Below are positions 34,471 to 43,395 of a DNA stretch of 64,000 nt, in pieces. Below the pieces are notes generated by a model. That model was not told the origin of the DNA. It was given only the letters and a program-made list of their open reading frames with translations, and searched no databases. Source of the DNA: JALUZX01 sp964561605 (GTDB taxonomy: Bacteria > Planctomycetota > UBA1135 > JALUZX01); the NCBI GenBank assembly GCA_964561605.1, contig CAZLQD010000020.1, positions 1 to 64,000 on the forward strand. The letters run 5' to 3'. Numbering within the stretch: position 1 is the first letter of the stretch; the number at the start of each line of letters is the position of its first letter. The position numbers and the translations under genes were made by a program.

Positions 34471-34502
34471 CTCGTTATAAAACTACTCCCGGCAAAAAAT
34501 GG
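34471..34502. repeat. 32-bp direct repeat, right copy
   Basis: Partner of 34382-34413, spaced 89 bp, one mismatch. It ends 6 bp before the porB stop codon, so the duplication borders the gene end. Confidence 0.8.
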
Positions 34503-34507
34503 GGGGG

Positions 34508-35455
34508 TCAGGCGGTGGGGGTGGTTTCGAGGCCGCACTTGCGGCGGAGTTTGGTCCACTCTTCGTCCACCCAGGCCTGGAGTTTCTCCAGGAGTTCTTT
34601 GTTCTCTTCCTTGAAGAGGTGCTTGTAACGGCCCTGGGGCTTGAGCCAGTCCGCCAAGGGCAAGGGGTTCTTGGGCTCGTAGTTGAGCTTGTACTGGCCG
34701 TTCTCCACTTCGTAGAGGGCCCAGAACCGACACTCCACGGCGATCCTGGCCAGATCCATGCCGATCTCCGTGGGGAAGTGCCACCCTACGGGGCAGGGCA
34801 TGAGGATGTTGAGGAAGGCCGGGCCGTCCACGGCCAGGGCCTTGCGCACCTTGTTGGCCAGGTCCCGCCAGTGGTAGGGCGTGCTCTGGGCGACGTAGGG
34901 GATGTTGTGGGCCACCATGATGGAGGTGAGATCCTTCCGGTTCTGCTCCTTGCCCTTCTTGACCGACCCAACGGGCGTGGTCGAGGTCTGGGCGGCGAAG
35001 GGCGTAGCGCCGGAACGCTGGATCCCGGTGTTCATGTAGGCCTCGTTGTCGTAGCAGACGTAGACCATGTTGTGGCCCCGCTCCATGGCCCCCGAAAGAG
35101 CCTGGAGGCCGATGTCGTAGGTGCCGCCGTCGCCGCCGAAGGCGATGAAGTGGACCTTCTTGTCCTTGGGATAGTCGCCCCGCTTCTGGAGGGCCCTGTA
35201 GGCCGTCTCCACGCCGGAGATCACCGAGGCGGCGTTTTCGAAGGCCACGTGGATGTAGGGATTCTTCCACGAGGTATAGGGAAAGATGGTGGTCACCACT
35301 TCCATGCATCCCGTGGCGAAACTCACCACCGTGTCTTCCCCGGCGTTGAGCATGACCTGGCGCAGGATGTTGGCGCCCGTGCAACCTCCGCAAGCCCGAT
35401 GCCCGGGAGCGAGGAGATCCTTCTTTCCTGCAAGTTCCTGAAGATTGATCGCCAT
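34508..35455 (-). CDS. porB: Pyruvate:ferredoxin oxidoreductase, beta subunit
   Basis: 315 residues, the thiamine diphosphate-binding subunit. HRACGGCTGANILRQ and ATGCMEVV supply cluster- and substrate-side residues; FGGDGGTYDIGLQALSGA is the TPP/Mg motif; DNEAYMNTGIQRSGATP and CPVGWHFP are typical of the archaeal-type four-subunit PFOR. It is the last gene of porC-porD-porA-porB, 16 bp after porA, and is followed by the terminator at 34425. The complex oxidises pyruvate to acetyl-CoA and CO2, reducing ferredoxin. A 2-oxoisovalerate or other 2-oxoacid enzyme is a weaker alternative. Confidence 0.93.
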   Translation of the reverse strand: MAINLQELAGKKDLLAPGHRACGGCTGANILRQVMLNAGEDTVVSFATGCMEVVTTIFPYTSWKNPYIHVAFENAASVISGVETAYRALQKRGDYPKDKKVHFIAFGGDGGTYDIGLQALSGAMERGHNMVYVCYDNEAYMNTGIQRSGATPFAAQTSTTPVGSVKKGKEQNRKDLTSIMVAHNIPYVAQSTPYHWRDLANKVRKALAVDGPAFLNILMPCPVGWHFPTEIGMDLARIAVECRFWALYEVENGQYKLNYEPKNPLPLADWLKPQGRYKHLFKEENKELLEKLQAWVDEEWTKLRRKCGLETTPTA

Positions 35456-35471
35456 CTCTATCCTCCTCTCC

Positions 35472-36656
35472 TCAGAGTCTCACGCCGAGGAGGTTTACGG
35501 TCTTTTCCAGCTTCTCGCCCTTGGCGACCCGATCCAGGGCCCCGAAGACGGTACCGATCTGGTCCAGGTCGCAGTCCCTGCCGCCCAGGCCGTAGATCCA
35601 GTTGTAGACCGGTGGGGCTCCCTCCACACCGTAGAGGGCCGAACGGATCTCGTTGAACACGGGACCGCCGAACCCGCCGAAGGAGGCGCACCGGTCCATG
35701 ACGCCCACGGCTTTCTTGCCCTCGAGTGCCTCCACCAGGCGATCCTTGGGGAAGGGACGGAACAGGCGGAGCTTCAGTAGCCCGGCCTTGATGCCGTCAT
35801 TGCGCATCTGGTCCACCACGTCCTTCGCGGTCCCGGCCGTGGACCCCAGGACCACGACGGCGACCTCGGCGTCGTCCAGCTTGTACCCCTCGTAGACGTC
35901 GTATTCCCGCCCCGAAAGAGCACCGTATTCCTTGAAGACCGCGTCGATCACGGGGAGGGCCTTCTCGTGGGCCTCGATCTCGCCGATCTTGTGCTCGAAG
36001 TAGTAGTCCGTGAGATCCAGGGGCCCCACGGTGTAAGGCTTGTCCGTGTCGATCAGCCTCCGCTGGGGCTTGAAGGGTCCGACGAACTTCCAAGCCTCTT
36101 CGTCGGGAAGGGTGTAGATCGACTCCGCCGTGTGGCTGATGATGAACCCGTCGTAGCAGACCATCACGGGAAGCTGCACGTCGGGGTGCTCGCCGATCCT
36201 GAAGGCCATCAGGGCCGAATCGTAGGCTTCCTGGGCGTCCTCGCAGTAGATCTGGATCCACCCGGAATCCCGGCCCCCCATGGAGTCGGAATGGTCGTTG
36301 TGGATGTTGATGTTCCCCGAGAGGGCCCGGTTCACCAGGGCCATCACGATGGGAAGGCGCAGGGAAGCGGCCACGTAGACGATCTCCCACATGAGGGCGA
36401 ACCCGGCGGAAGAGGTGGCCGTGATGGTCCTAGCCCCGGCCGATTCGGCCCCCACGGCGGCGGACATGGCGGAGTGTTCGCTCTCCACCAGGATCATCTC
36501 CGTATCCACTTCGCCGTTGGCAACGAACTCGGCGAACTTGTGCATCATCTCCGTCTGGGGAGTGATGGGGAAGGCCGAGGCCACGTGGGGCCGGGCCTGC
36601 TTGAAGGCGGTGGCCACCGCCTCGTTCCCCGTCAGCGCGACAAACTGCTGCTCCAT
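35472..36656 (-). CDS. porA: Pyruvate:ferredoxin oxidoreductase, alpha subunit
   Basis: 394 residues. The N-terminal pyrimidine-binding domain carries GNEAVATAFKQARPHVAS and ITPQTEMMHKFAEFVANGEV; the block NRALSGNINIHNDHSDSMGG is diagnostic for the alpha subunit; the CoA/transketolase-like C-terminal domain follows (VVVLGSTAGTAKDVVDQMR). AGGAGC precedes the ATG. It lies 40 bp after porD and 16 bp before porB in one operon. Confidence 0.94.
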   Translation of the reverse strand: MEQQFVALTGNEAVATAFKQARPHVASAFPITPQTEMMHKFAEFVANGEVDTEMILVESEHSAMSAAVGAESAGARTITATSSAGFALMWEIVYVAASLRLPIVMALVNRALSGNINIHNDHSDSMGGRDSGWIQIYCEDAQEAYDSALMAFRIGEHPDVQLPVMVCYDGFIISHTAESIYTLPDEEAWKFVGPFKPQRRLIDTDKPYTVGPLDLTDYYFEHKIGEIEAHEKALPVIDAVFKEYGALSGREYDVYEGYKLDDAEVAVVVLGSTAGTAKDVVDQMRNDGIKAGLLKLRLFRPFPKDRLVEALEGKKAVGVMDRCASFGGFGGPVFNEIRSALYGVEGAPPVYNWIYGLGGRDCDLDQIGTVFGALDRVAKGEKLEKTVNLLGVRL

Positions 36657-36696
36657 CTCAAGACGCTCCTTTCGGGCTTGTTCCGGAGGAGAGGAT

Positions 36697-37005
36697 TTAT
36701 TTCTCCTCGCGCTCCATCACCAGCGCCTTGTTCCCCTTCTTGCCCGGGCAGTGGAAGGCGCAGATCCCACAACCCTTGCAGTGGTCATACTGGATGCCGT
36801 CCATCCGCCACCTGCCCGACTCGTCCTGGACGATCCGGATCGAGCTGTCGGGACAGTAGATCCAGCAGAAGAGGCAGTGGATGCAATTCTCCTTGTTCCA
36901 GACCGGGCGCTGCTCGCGCCAGTCGCCCGTCTTGAAATCCTGGCTGTTCCCGGGCTCGGTGATGATCCCGCCCGGCGCCAGCTCGTGGGCTTTCTTGAGC
37001 GTCAT
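36697..37005 (-). CDS. porD: Pyruvate:ferredoxin oxidoreductase, delta (ferredoxin) subunit
   Basis: 102 residues with two complete [4Fe-4S] motifs: CIHCLFCWIYCPD and CKGCGICAFHCPG. It carries electrons from the TPP site to ferredoxin. Its ATG overlaps the porC stop by 4 bp, a sign of translational coupling. Confidence 0.94.
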   Translation of the reverse strand: MTLKKAHELAPGGIITEPGNSQDFKTGDWREQRPVWNKENCIHCLFCWIYCPDSSIRIVQDESGRWRMDGIQYDHCKGCGICAFHCPGKKGNKALVMEREEK

Positions 37006-37583
37006 ACCGTCTTCAACTCCTCGTAGGCGCGTTTCACGGCGCGCAGGTTCCCTTCGATCACTTTCTGGCTGAACTTCTTTCCGAACTTGTGCTCCAGGAC
37101 CCGGGCCACAGTATCCATGTCCAGGATTCCCGAGGCCTTGATCAGGGCTCCCACCATGGGGGTGTTGGGGATGGGCCTGCCGAACTCGTCCATGGCGATC
37201 CCCGTGGCGTCCACGGCCCCGAAGAGGGCACCCTCCACGCCGAGCTCCTTCTTGATCTCCTCGGGGGAGAGGGTGGTGTTCACCAGGAAGATCGTCTCCT
37301 TGGTGGTTCCCTGGGTCACTCCCGCCGAAGGGGAATCCAGGAGGGTCGGATCCAGGACGATCACGATGTCCGGGTTGGCGATGCTGCAGTGCCTCCTGAT
37401 GGGCTTCTCCGAGATCCGGGTGTAGCCCCGCACCGGGGCGCCCCGCCTCTCGGGCCCATATTCAGGAAAGCCCTGGCTGTGTTTGCCCGCCGCCATCACC
37501 GCTTCGGCCAGGAAGGTCGCCGCCGTCTTGGCGCCCTGGCCCCCGCGGCCGTGCCAGCGGATCTCCAAAGTATCCTTGGCCAT
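37002..37583 (-). CDS. porC: Pyruvate:ferredoxin oxidoreductase, gamma subunit
   Basis: 193 residues; first gene of the operon. The family block EIRWHGRGGQGAKTAATFLA at the N-terminus and FPEYGPERRGAPVRGYTRIS are clear. The start at 37583 has GGAGGAACC directly upstream; an upstream in-frame Met (nine residues earlier) is less well placed. About 130 bp separate it from the hpnE stop, which should hold the operon promoter; no box was convincing. The complex implies anaerobic or ferredoxin-linked metabolism. Confidence 0.93.
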   Translation of the reverse strand: MAKDTLEIRWHGRGGQGAKTAATFLAEAVMAAGKHSQGFPEYGPERRGAPVRGYTRISEKPIRRHCSIANPDIVIVLDPTLLDSPSAGVTQGTTKETIFLVNTTLSPEEIKKELGVEGALFGAVDATGIAMDEFGRPIPNTPMVGALIKASGILDMDTVARVLEHKFGKKFSQKVIEGNLRAVKRAYEELKTV

Positions 37584-37713
37584 GGTTCCTCCATCCAAGC
37601 TCGATTTCATTCACCACCTCGCCACTCGTCCCAGGTCCACCCTGGGGACGGACCCTCACCCAGGGGCATGCGGGTCCCACCCAACAACGCACCCCGGTTC
37701 CGGGCCTTTCCTT

Positions 37714-39063
37714 CTATCTCCTCCTTTCCCCCGTCTCTTTCATTTCCTTCCCGAATCTCTCCAGGAAGGCCCCACCCGCCGCCCTGCCCGAGCGTGCGGC
37801 ACTCTCCAATGTGGCGGGAAGGCCCGTGTCGATCCAGTCTCCACCCAAAAAAAGTCCCCCATCCCCCACGACCACCCCAGGCCTTAGGCTCTCCACGCCC
37901 AGAGGCTGATGGAGCACAGCCTTCTCCCAGACCAGCCGGAGGGTCCTCCCCTCCCCCCTCCCCCCTCCGGGAATTCCAAGACCCGGCGGAATTCCCTCCC
38001 CTCTCACTCCTTTCCCGTCCTTCCCAGCGCCCTCCCCAGCCGGCGTGGCCAGGAAGGCCGCCACTCCTCCCGGGCAGGAGACCAGGAAATCGAAGGCTCC
38101 TCCCGGAGGCAGGCCCAGCACGCCGCCCGGCACCTTCTCCACCGCCTCCAGGGCCGGCCCTCCCCGGACATAGAAGATCTCCATGGAGGAAGGACGCAGA
38201 TCCTCCCATCCCGGCGGGAGGATCCCCCCGGGCAAAAGGCCTCGGATCCTCCAGGGGGGAAGACACAAAAGGAGGCCCTTTCCCTGGAACTTCCCCCTGC
38301 TGGTCCGGGCGGCGAAGAACCTCCCTTCCCGGAACTCCACCCCTTCCAGCCGGGTCTCCAGGCGGACATCCACGCCCAAAGACCTGAGGCGCTCCAGGGC
38401 GGGCCCGCCCAGGATCCGGCTCCAGGGCCGCTCGGGCACCCACAAGGCACTGTTGGAAGGGGGCCCGTGAAAGGTCTCCCTCAAAGCCGCCGCGAAAGAT
38501 GCCAGGGAGGCTACCCCTTCCCGGGTATTCAAGACGGCCCGGCACAAAGGCGCCAGGAGGTACCGGGCCGGCCCGCCTTGGAGTCCTTCCCGGTCCAGCC
38601 AGGCCCCTACCGTTCCCCCGGCCGGTTCCTTCCTGCCGAGGAGCCTCCCCAGTGCCAGGGCAGTCCGGATCCGCTCCCGGAATGAAAGAACCTTGTAAGT
38701 CAGGAGGCCGGCCAGGAGAGAAAAGGGGGAAGGCAAGGAGGCCCGAGCCTTCAACCGGTAGATCCTGCCGCCCGGGCCGAGAAATGAGAGGTCCAAGGCG
38801 GGGGCGTGCAGGAAGGCCCCTTCCGTGCCCAACTCCCCCAACAAGGCACGAAACTCCCGGTAGGCTCCCACCAGCATATGGGGGCCGTTGTCCACCTCCA
38901 CTCCGCCCAGGCCCGATGCGCGAAAAGAATACGTCCTCCCCCCCAACCGGGAGGAGGCCTCCAGGAGGACCACCTTCCAGCCCCCACGGACCAGGGTTAA
39001 GGCCGCGGCGATCCCGGCCGTCCCGCCGCCCGCCACCAGGACCCGGCCGGGATCCTCCCTCAT
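37714..39063 (-). CDS. hpnE: Hydroxysqualene dehydroxylase
   Basis: 449-residue FAD-dependent enzyme reducing hydroxysqualene to squalene. The N-terminal dinucleotide motif is VAGGGTAGIAAALTL, followed by EASSRLGGRTYSF and DNGPHMLVGAYREF, typical of HpnE. The C-terminal FAD-contact region VVVGDGGLFLGGDWIDTGLPAT is present. A low-complexity Gly-rich insertion (about 360-385) is unusual. It overlaps hpnD by 4 bp as the third gene of hpnC-hpnD-hpnE, together converting two farnesyl diphosphates to squalene for hopanoids or sterols. No squalene cyclase is in the window. Confidence 0.9.
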   Translation of the reverse strand: MREDPGRVLVAGGGTAGIAAALTLVRGGWKVVLLEASSRLGGRTYSFRASGLGGVEVDNGPHMLVGAYREFRALLGELGTEGAFLHAPALDLSFLGPGGRIYRLKARASLPSPFSLLAGLLTYKVLSFRERIRTALALGRLLGRKEPAGGTVGAWLDREGLQGGPARYLLAPLCRAVLNTREGVASLASFAAALRETFHGPPSNSALWVPERPWSRILGGPALERLRSLGVDVRLETRLEGVEFREGRFFAARTSRGKFQGKGLLLCLPPWRIRGLLPGGILPPGWEDLRPSSMEIFYVRGGPALEAVEKVPGGVLGLPPGGAFDFLVSCPGGVAAFLATPAGEGAGKDGKGVRGEGIPPGLGIPGGGRGEGRTLRLVWEKAVLHQPLGVESLRPGVVVGDGGLFLGGDWIDTGLPATLESAARSGRAAGGAFLERFGKEMKETGERRR

Positions 39064-39956
39064 CCTCCGCCCCTCCCTTCCCGGCGGGGCCCGCCCGCCC
39101 CGACCAGGGTGCGGATCCAGGTCCCGGCGGCGATCCTCAGCTTCGCCCCCCGCCCCAGGTGAATCCGGACGTCCGGAAGAGAAGCCCCCGCCCGCCCGAT
39201 CCGGTCCAGGAGAACCCGATACACGGCCTTCATGATCTCCCCGGGAAGGAGCTTCCGCCGCTCCTCCCGGGGAAGGAGCTCGTCGCTCCTGCGGTAGAAC
39301 TCCCCCGCCCGGTCCACTTCGAAGCGAAACAGCCCCTCGAGGGCCCTACGCTCTTCTTCTCCCCTGGCCCGGCCTGGTTCCAGGAGCCTCCTCTCCACGC
39401 CGAACCTCTCCAGGTCCTCCAGGGGAAGGTAGATCCGCCCCCTCCTGAAGTCCTCCCCGACGTCCCGGAGAATATTGGTGAGTTGCAAAGCGATCCCCGT
39501 GGCGTCGGCGTAGGCCGGAGCCCGGGGAGAGACCACCCCGAAGACGGCGATGCACATCCGGCCCACGGCGGAGGCCACCTTCCGGCAATAGACCTCCAAT
39601 TCCCGGAAAGTCCTGTATTCCCGGCGGACCAGGTCCATCCTGCACCCCTGGATCACCTCTTCCAGGTCTTCCCTCCGAACGCCGAACTCCACCGCCTCCA
39701 GGAGGGCCTTCCCGATGGGCGTCTCGGGCCTTCCCTGGAAGACCCGGTCCACCTCGGCCTGGAATTTCTCCAAGGCGGCCCCCTTGTCGCCCTCGCCCTC
39801 CTCCCCGGCGTCGGCCACGTCGTCCACGGCGCGGCAAAAGGCGTAGACTCCTTCCAGGGCCCGGCGCCTCTCCCGGGAAAGGAAGAGGAAGGCCGGAAGG
39901 AAGGAAGATCCGCTCCTGCGGGTGACCCGCCGCGGGTCCAGTTCGGGCTCAGCCAT
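39060..39956 (-). CDS. hpnD: Presqualene diphosphate synthase
   Basis: 298 residues of the squalene/phytoene synthase fold. Two aspartate-rich motifs are visible: YAFCRAVDDVAD (about 38-49) and LQLTNILRDVGEDFRRGRIY (about 158-177). The order in the operon and the neighbour HpnC indicate HpnD, which condenses two farnesyl diphosphates to presqualene diphosphate. It overlaps hpnC by 8 bp and hpnE by 4 bp. Confidence 0.9.
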   Translation of the reverse strand: MAEPELDPRRVTRRSGSSFLPAFLFLSRERRRALEGVYAFCRAVDDVADAGEEGEGDKGAALEKFQAEVDRVFQGRPETPIGKALLEAVEFGVRREDLEEVIQGCRMDLVRREYRTFRELEVYCRKVASAVGRMCIAVFGVVSPRAPAYADATGIALQLTNILRDVGEDFRRGRIYLPLEDLERFGVERRLLEPGRARGEEERRALEGLFRFEVDRAGEFYRRSDELLPREERRKLLPGEIMKAVYRVLLDRIGRAGASLPDVRIHLGRGAKLRIAAGTWIRTLVGAGGPRREGRGGG

Positions 39957-40866
39957 GGGAATCCCCTCCCCTGAGCGAAGCGGGCGGCCTGGAAAGGAGC
40001 ATCCCCAAGACCAGGTGCCCGGCCCGCACCCTCCCGGGAAGCCTGAGGCGCTCCGGCCTGGAGAGCACGTCGAACCCGGCGGCCTCCACCCTCTCCAGGA
40101 CGGCCGCCCCGCCCCGGAGGATCGCCCGGACCTCCCAGGCGAGCCGCCCTGAAAGCAACTCCGTCAACTTCCACCCCCGCCGGAACATCCCCCTGGTCCA
40201 ATCGGTCATCGCCCGGAGAGTCTCCCGGAAAGGCTCCGTGGCCCGGCCCTCCCGGAGGACCCCCTCGTCCCAGCCCTTCCACTCCTCCCTGGGAAGATAG
40301 ATCCGGTCCCTCTCCTCGAAGTCGGACCGCACGTCCTGGAGGAAGTTGGCGATCTGGAGCCCCGTGCAGACCTGGTCCGAAAGTTCGTCCCCTTCCTCGG
40401 AGCGCACCCCGTGGACCCGCAGGACGAGCCTCCCCACGGGGTCGGCCGATCGGCGGCAATAGTCCAGGACCTCCTCCCGGGTTTCGTACCGCCTCTTCCA
40501 GGTGTCCTGCTGGAAGGCCGACACCAGGTCCAGGAACAAGGACACCTCCAACCCCTTGGCCCGGACCGTCTCGGCCAGGGCCTCAAGCATGGGGTGGGCG
40601 GGCCTCCCCTCCAGGGCTCCCAGGAAGTCTTCCTTCAATGCCTCCAGGGCCCGGAACCCTTCTTCTCCTCCCGGCTCTTCGTCGGCCAGGTCGTCGGCCG
40701 TCCTGGCGAAGGCGTAGATCCTCCTCAGGTGGAGCCTGGCCTCCCGGCCCAGCAACCAGGAGCCCACGGGAAAGTTCTCGTAGTGCCTGGCCGCCAGGTT
40801 CCGCCAGTCCGCCTGGAGAGAGACTCTCTCCCCCGGGACGCGCGCTCCGGAAAAGGAAACCACCAT
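39949..40866 (-). CDS. hpnC: Hydroxysqualene synthase
   Basis: 305 residues; squalene synthase-like. HYENFPVGSWLL near residue 30 is a hallmark of HpnC; Asp-rich motifs are YAFARTADDLADE and LQIANFLQDVRSDFEERDRI. It converts presqualene diphosphate to hydroxysqualene. It is the first gene of the operon, divergent to the DUF669-like gene with 102 bp between starts, so the promoter must be in that short gap. Confidence 0.9.
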   Translation of the reverse strand: MVVSFSGARVPGERVSLQADWRNLAARHYENFPVGSWLLGREARLHLRRIYAFARTADDLADEEPGGEEGFRALEALKEDFLGALEGRPAHPMLEALAETVRAKGLEVSLFLDLVSAFQQDTWKRRYETREEVLDYCRRSADPVGRLVLRVHGVRSEEGDELSDQVCTGLQIANFLQDVRSDFEERDRIYLPREEWKGWDEGVLREGRATEPFRETLRAMTDWTRGMFRRGWKLTELLSGRLAWEVRAILRGGAAVLERVEAAGFDVLSRPERLRLPGRVRAGHLVLGMLLSRPPASLRGGDSHG

Positions 40867-40968
40867 GTCCGCGATTCTACCTTCCCGCCCCCCGGGAAAG
40901 AGAGGGTGACCCTCGGAACCGAGGGGGGACGAATGGGGAGGAGGAAGATCCGCAAGGAGGCGCTACCC

Positions 40969-41400
40969 ATGGAATTTGACTTCACGAAAGTCGACGAGGC
41001 CAAGGACCTCCCCCTCGTCCCGCCGGGAGTCTATCTCCTGAAGGTGAAGCAGGTCCGGGCCCGGAAGACCCTGGAAGGGGACGAGATGTGGAGGCTTCAG
41101 CTCGTAGTGGAAGAAGGCCCCTACGAGGGCAGGACCGCCGCCTGGGACAACCTGGTCTGGAGCCCCAGGAGCATCGGCAGGGTGAAACGGGTTCTCCGGC
41201 TCATGGGATTTCCCGTGGAAGGGAGACTCCGGATCGAGCCGGAGGACCTGGTGGGAAAGGTGGTCCGGGCCCGGGTCGTCCAGGACACCTACAAGGATCC
41301 CACCGACGGAAGGCCCCTGGTGAGGAACAGGGTTCCTTTCGGGGGATACCTGGAGAACGACGCCGGGGAAGAGGCGGACCGGGAGGATCTTCCCTTCTGA
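40969..41400 (+). CDS. DUF669-like protein
   Basis: 143 residues. VPPGVYLLKVKQVRA, MWRLQLVVEEGPYEGRTAAWDNL and MGFPVEG match the pattern of DUF669, a family common in phages (thought to be linked to single-stranded DNA binding) and also found on planctomycete chromosomes. The acidic tail (DAGEEADREDLPF) is typical of SSB-like proteins. AAGGAGG lies 8 nt before the ATG; the longer open frame upstream is antisense to hpnC. No other phage genes surround it. Confidence 0.65.
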   Translation: MEFDFTKVDEAKDLPLVPPGVYLLKVKQVRARKTLEGDEMWRLQLVVEEGPYEGRTAAWDNLVWSPRSIGRVKRVLRLMGFPVEGRLRIEPEDLVGKVVRARVVQDTYKDPTDGRPLVRNRVPFGGYLENDAGEEADREDLPF

Positions 41401-41574
41401 TTCCATCCTTCCCCGCCCGAATTCCTCCTGCCTTCCCCGGGCCGGAGGGGCTGAGCAGGCCTCGCCCTCCCCCCTCGGGTCGGAGGGTCCCCGGACCTTC
41501 CCTTCCTGGCCCCGGCAGGGGCCCGGTGGGATAATGCCCCCCTTTCCAGGCGAAGGAACGGAGAAGATTCGGCC

Positions 41575-43395
41575 ATGGCAAGAACCACCAGGCGGCCCCG
41601 GTGCCCCGAGTGCGGAAGGCTCCTCCCCAGGGGCGAAGAAGAAGGACCCTGCCCCTCCTGCGGGTGGGAGGAAGAGGACCTGGAAGAGACCCCCCCGGCC
41701 CGGACCGGGAGGAGGGCCCGCCGGGGAGGAGGATCCTCCCGCCGGTCCCGCGCCAAGTCCTCCCCATCGCCGGTCCTCCTGGGCCTGGGCATCGGGGGAG
41801 GGGCCGCCCTTGCCCTGATCCTCCTGCTGGCCCTAACGGGGAAAGGGAAGAAACAGGCCCCCGCCGCCCCGAAAGACCGGCCGGCCCGCCGGGCCCCGGT
41901 TCGGGCCGATTCGGCCCGGGCCAAGGCCGAGGAAAAAAAGAAGGAGCCCTCCTGGGAGGAAAGGCTCCAATGGTTCCAGGCCGCCCTCCAGAGAGTCCGC
42001 AGGCTGAACCCGGGCCTGAAGGAAAAGATCAAGACCTTCGCCTCCGAGGCCTCCCGCAGGGGCAACAAGAAAGAGGCCCGCAAACTCCTGGACCGGTGGG
42101 TGGAGCTGGATCCCTCCGACGAGGAAGGCCACAGGCTCAGGGGCGACGTCCTCTACAAAGGCCCCTTCCGCCGGAAGCTCCCCGACGGGACCTGGGCCTG
42201 GCCCTACGACGCCAAGTCGGGCCGGCGCGTGAAGATCTGGCTCACCCCGGAAGAAGACCGGGCCATGAAGGCCGACCCCCTCTACAACGCCGCCCTCCAG
42301 GCCGTAGAAACGGCCAAGCGTATCGATGGCGCCCAGGAAGGCAGGAAGAAATACTGGACCTGGTGCTTCTTCGACGACGACGTCGCACCCAGGCCTTTCA
42401 TCGTCTTCTCCCAGAGCAAGACCCCCGGCTTCGCCAAGGACAGGGCCCGGGCCGTGGTCCGCGTGCTCTCATACCTCAGAACCTCCATGCTCGCCGACTA
42501 CTACGAGCCCATGCACAAGATCCACGGCAAGAAGGAGTTCCTTACTCCGATATTCGTCTTCGGCGGCGGAAAGGTCTACAACGAGTTCCGCAAGCGCTCG
42601 GCGGTGAAAGGTTTTCCCGACCCCATGATGGCGGCTGGTTTCTTCACCTTCGACCCCTCCTTCAAGCCCGTGGGTTGGCTCTTCGTCTGGTCCGAAAATC
42701 CCGAGTCGGAGTTCTTCAAAGACGTAATCTCCCACGAAGGCACCCACCTGCTCCAGTATCAATACGGCCGGCACACCTCGGCCTTCGTCCGCTCCGACGG
42801 CACCACGACCTGGTTCCAGGAAGGGCTGGCCGAATACTGGGGAGGACACAAGATGGTGACGGTCGACGGGATGAAGATCTTCCTCCCGGGAAGGATCCAG
42901 GAGAACCGCCTGGCCGCCCTGTGGCGCCACCTCCCGACCCTTCCCGACGCCATCCCGGACAAGGATCCCCGCTTCCTCCCTCTCAGGCGGCTCCTCAGGA
43001 TGAGCTACATGGACTACAACCAGACCTACAACGTCCCGGCCTCCGCCGGCGACCCTACGGCCCGGGAGATGGTCTCGGTGGTCTACGCCGAAGGGTGGGC
43101 CTTCGTCCACTTCCTCTTCCACTACAAGAACGGAAAATACCGGAAGGCCTTGTTGCGCTACATGGAGACCGAGCTGAAGGTGGACTTCAAGTGGCGCGTC
43201 CTCGAGCGCGGACTCGGCGTCCACGGAAAGGCCGGCTGGATGAAGATCACCGCCGAGTTCCTGGACTACGTCAGGACCGTGCTGTGGAAGATCTACAAAG
43301 ATCCGAAGACGGGGGGCTTCGGGCCCTGGGCCGAGGCCGAGGCGAAACGCCTGAAGGAGGCCATCGAAAGAGCCGGGAAGAAGGGGGGCCTGTGA
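41575..43395 (+). CDS. Membrane-anchored gluzincin-like metallopeptidase with zinc ribbon
   Basis: 606 residues. A short cytosolic zinc ribbon (Cys10, Cys13, Cys26, Cys29; CPECG/CPSCG) is followed by a basic linker and one membrane helix (about 66-88). The large outer part has a charged helical region (120-175) and a DUF1570-like peptidase domain with HEGTH (387-391) and WFQEGLAEYWG, whose Glu416 would be the third zinc ligand. Substrate unknown. The following membrane protein starts inside its stop codon (GTGA overlap), so the two are translationally coupled and probably work together. Confidence 0.75.
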   Translation: MARTTRRPRCPECGRLLPRGEEEGPCPSCGWEEEDLEETPPARTGRRARRGGGSSRRSRAKSSPSPVLLGLGIGGGAALALILLLALTGKGKKQAPAAPKDRPARRAPVRADSARAKAEEKKKEPSWEERLQWFQAALQRVRRLNPGLKEKIKTFASEASRRGNKKEARKLLDRWVELDPSDEEGHRLRGDVLYKGPFRRKLPDGTWAWPYDAKSGRRVKIWLTPEEDRAMKADPLYNAALQAVETAKRIDGAQEGRKKYWTWCFFDDDVAPRPFIVFSQSKTPGFAKDRARAVVRVLSYLRTSMLADYYEPMHKIHGKKEFLTPIFVFGGGKVYNEFRKRSAVKGFPDPMMAAGFFTFDPSFKPVGWLFVWSENPESEFFKDVISHEGTHLLQYQYGRHTSAFVRSDGTTTWFQEGLAEYWGGHKMVTVDGMKIFLPGRIQENRLAALWRHLPTLPDAIPDKDPRFLPLRRLLRMSYMDYNQTYNVPASAGDPTAREMVSVVYAEGWAFVHFLFHYKNGKYRKALLRYMETELKVDFKWRVLERGLGVHGKAGWMKITAEFLDYVRTVLWKIYKDPKTGGFGPWAEAEAKRLKEAIERAGKKGGL

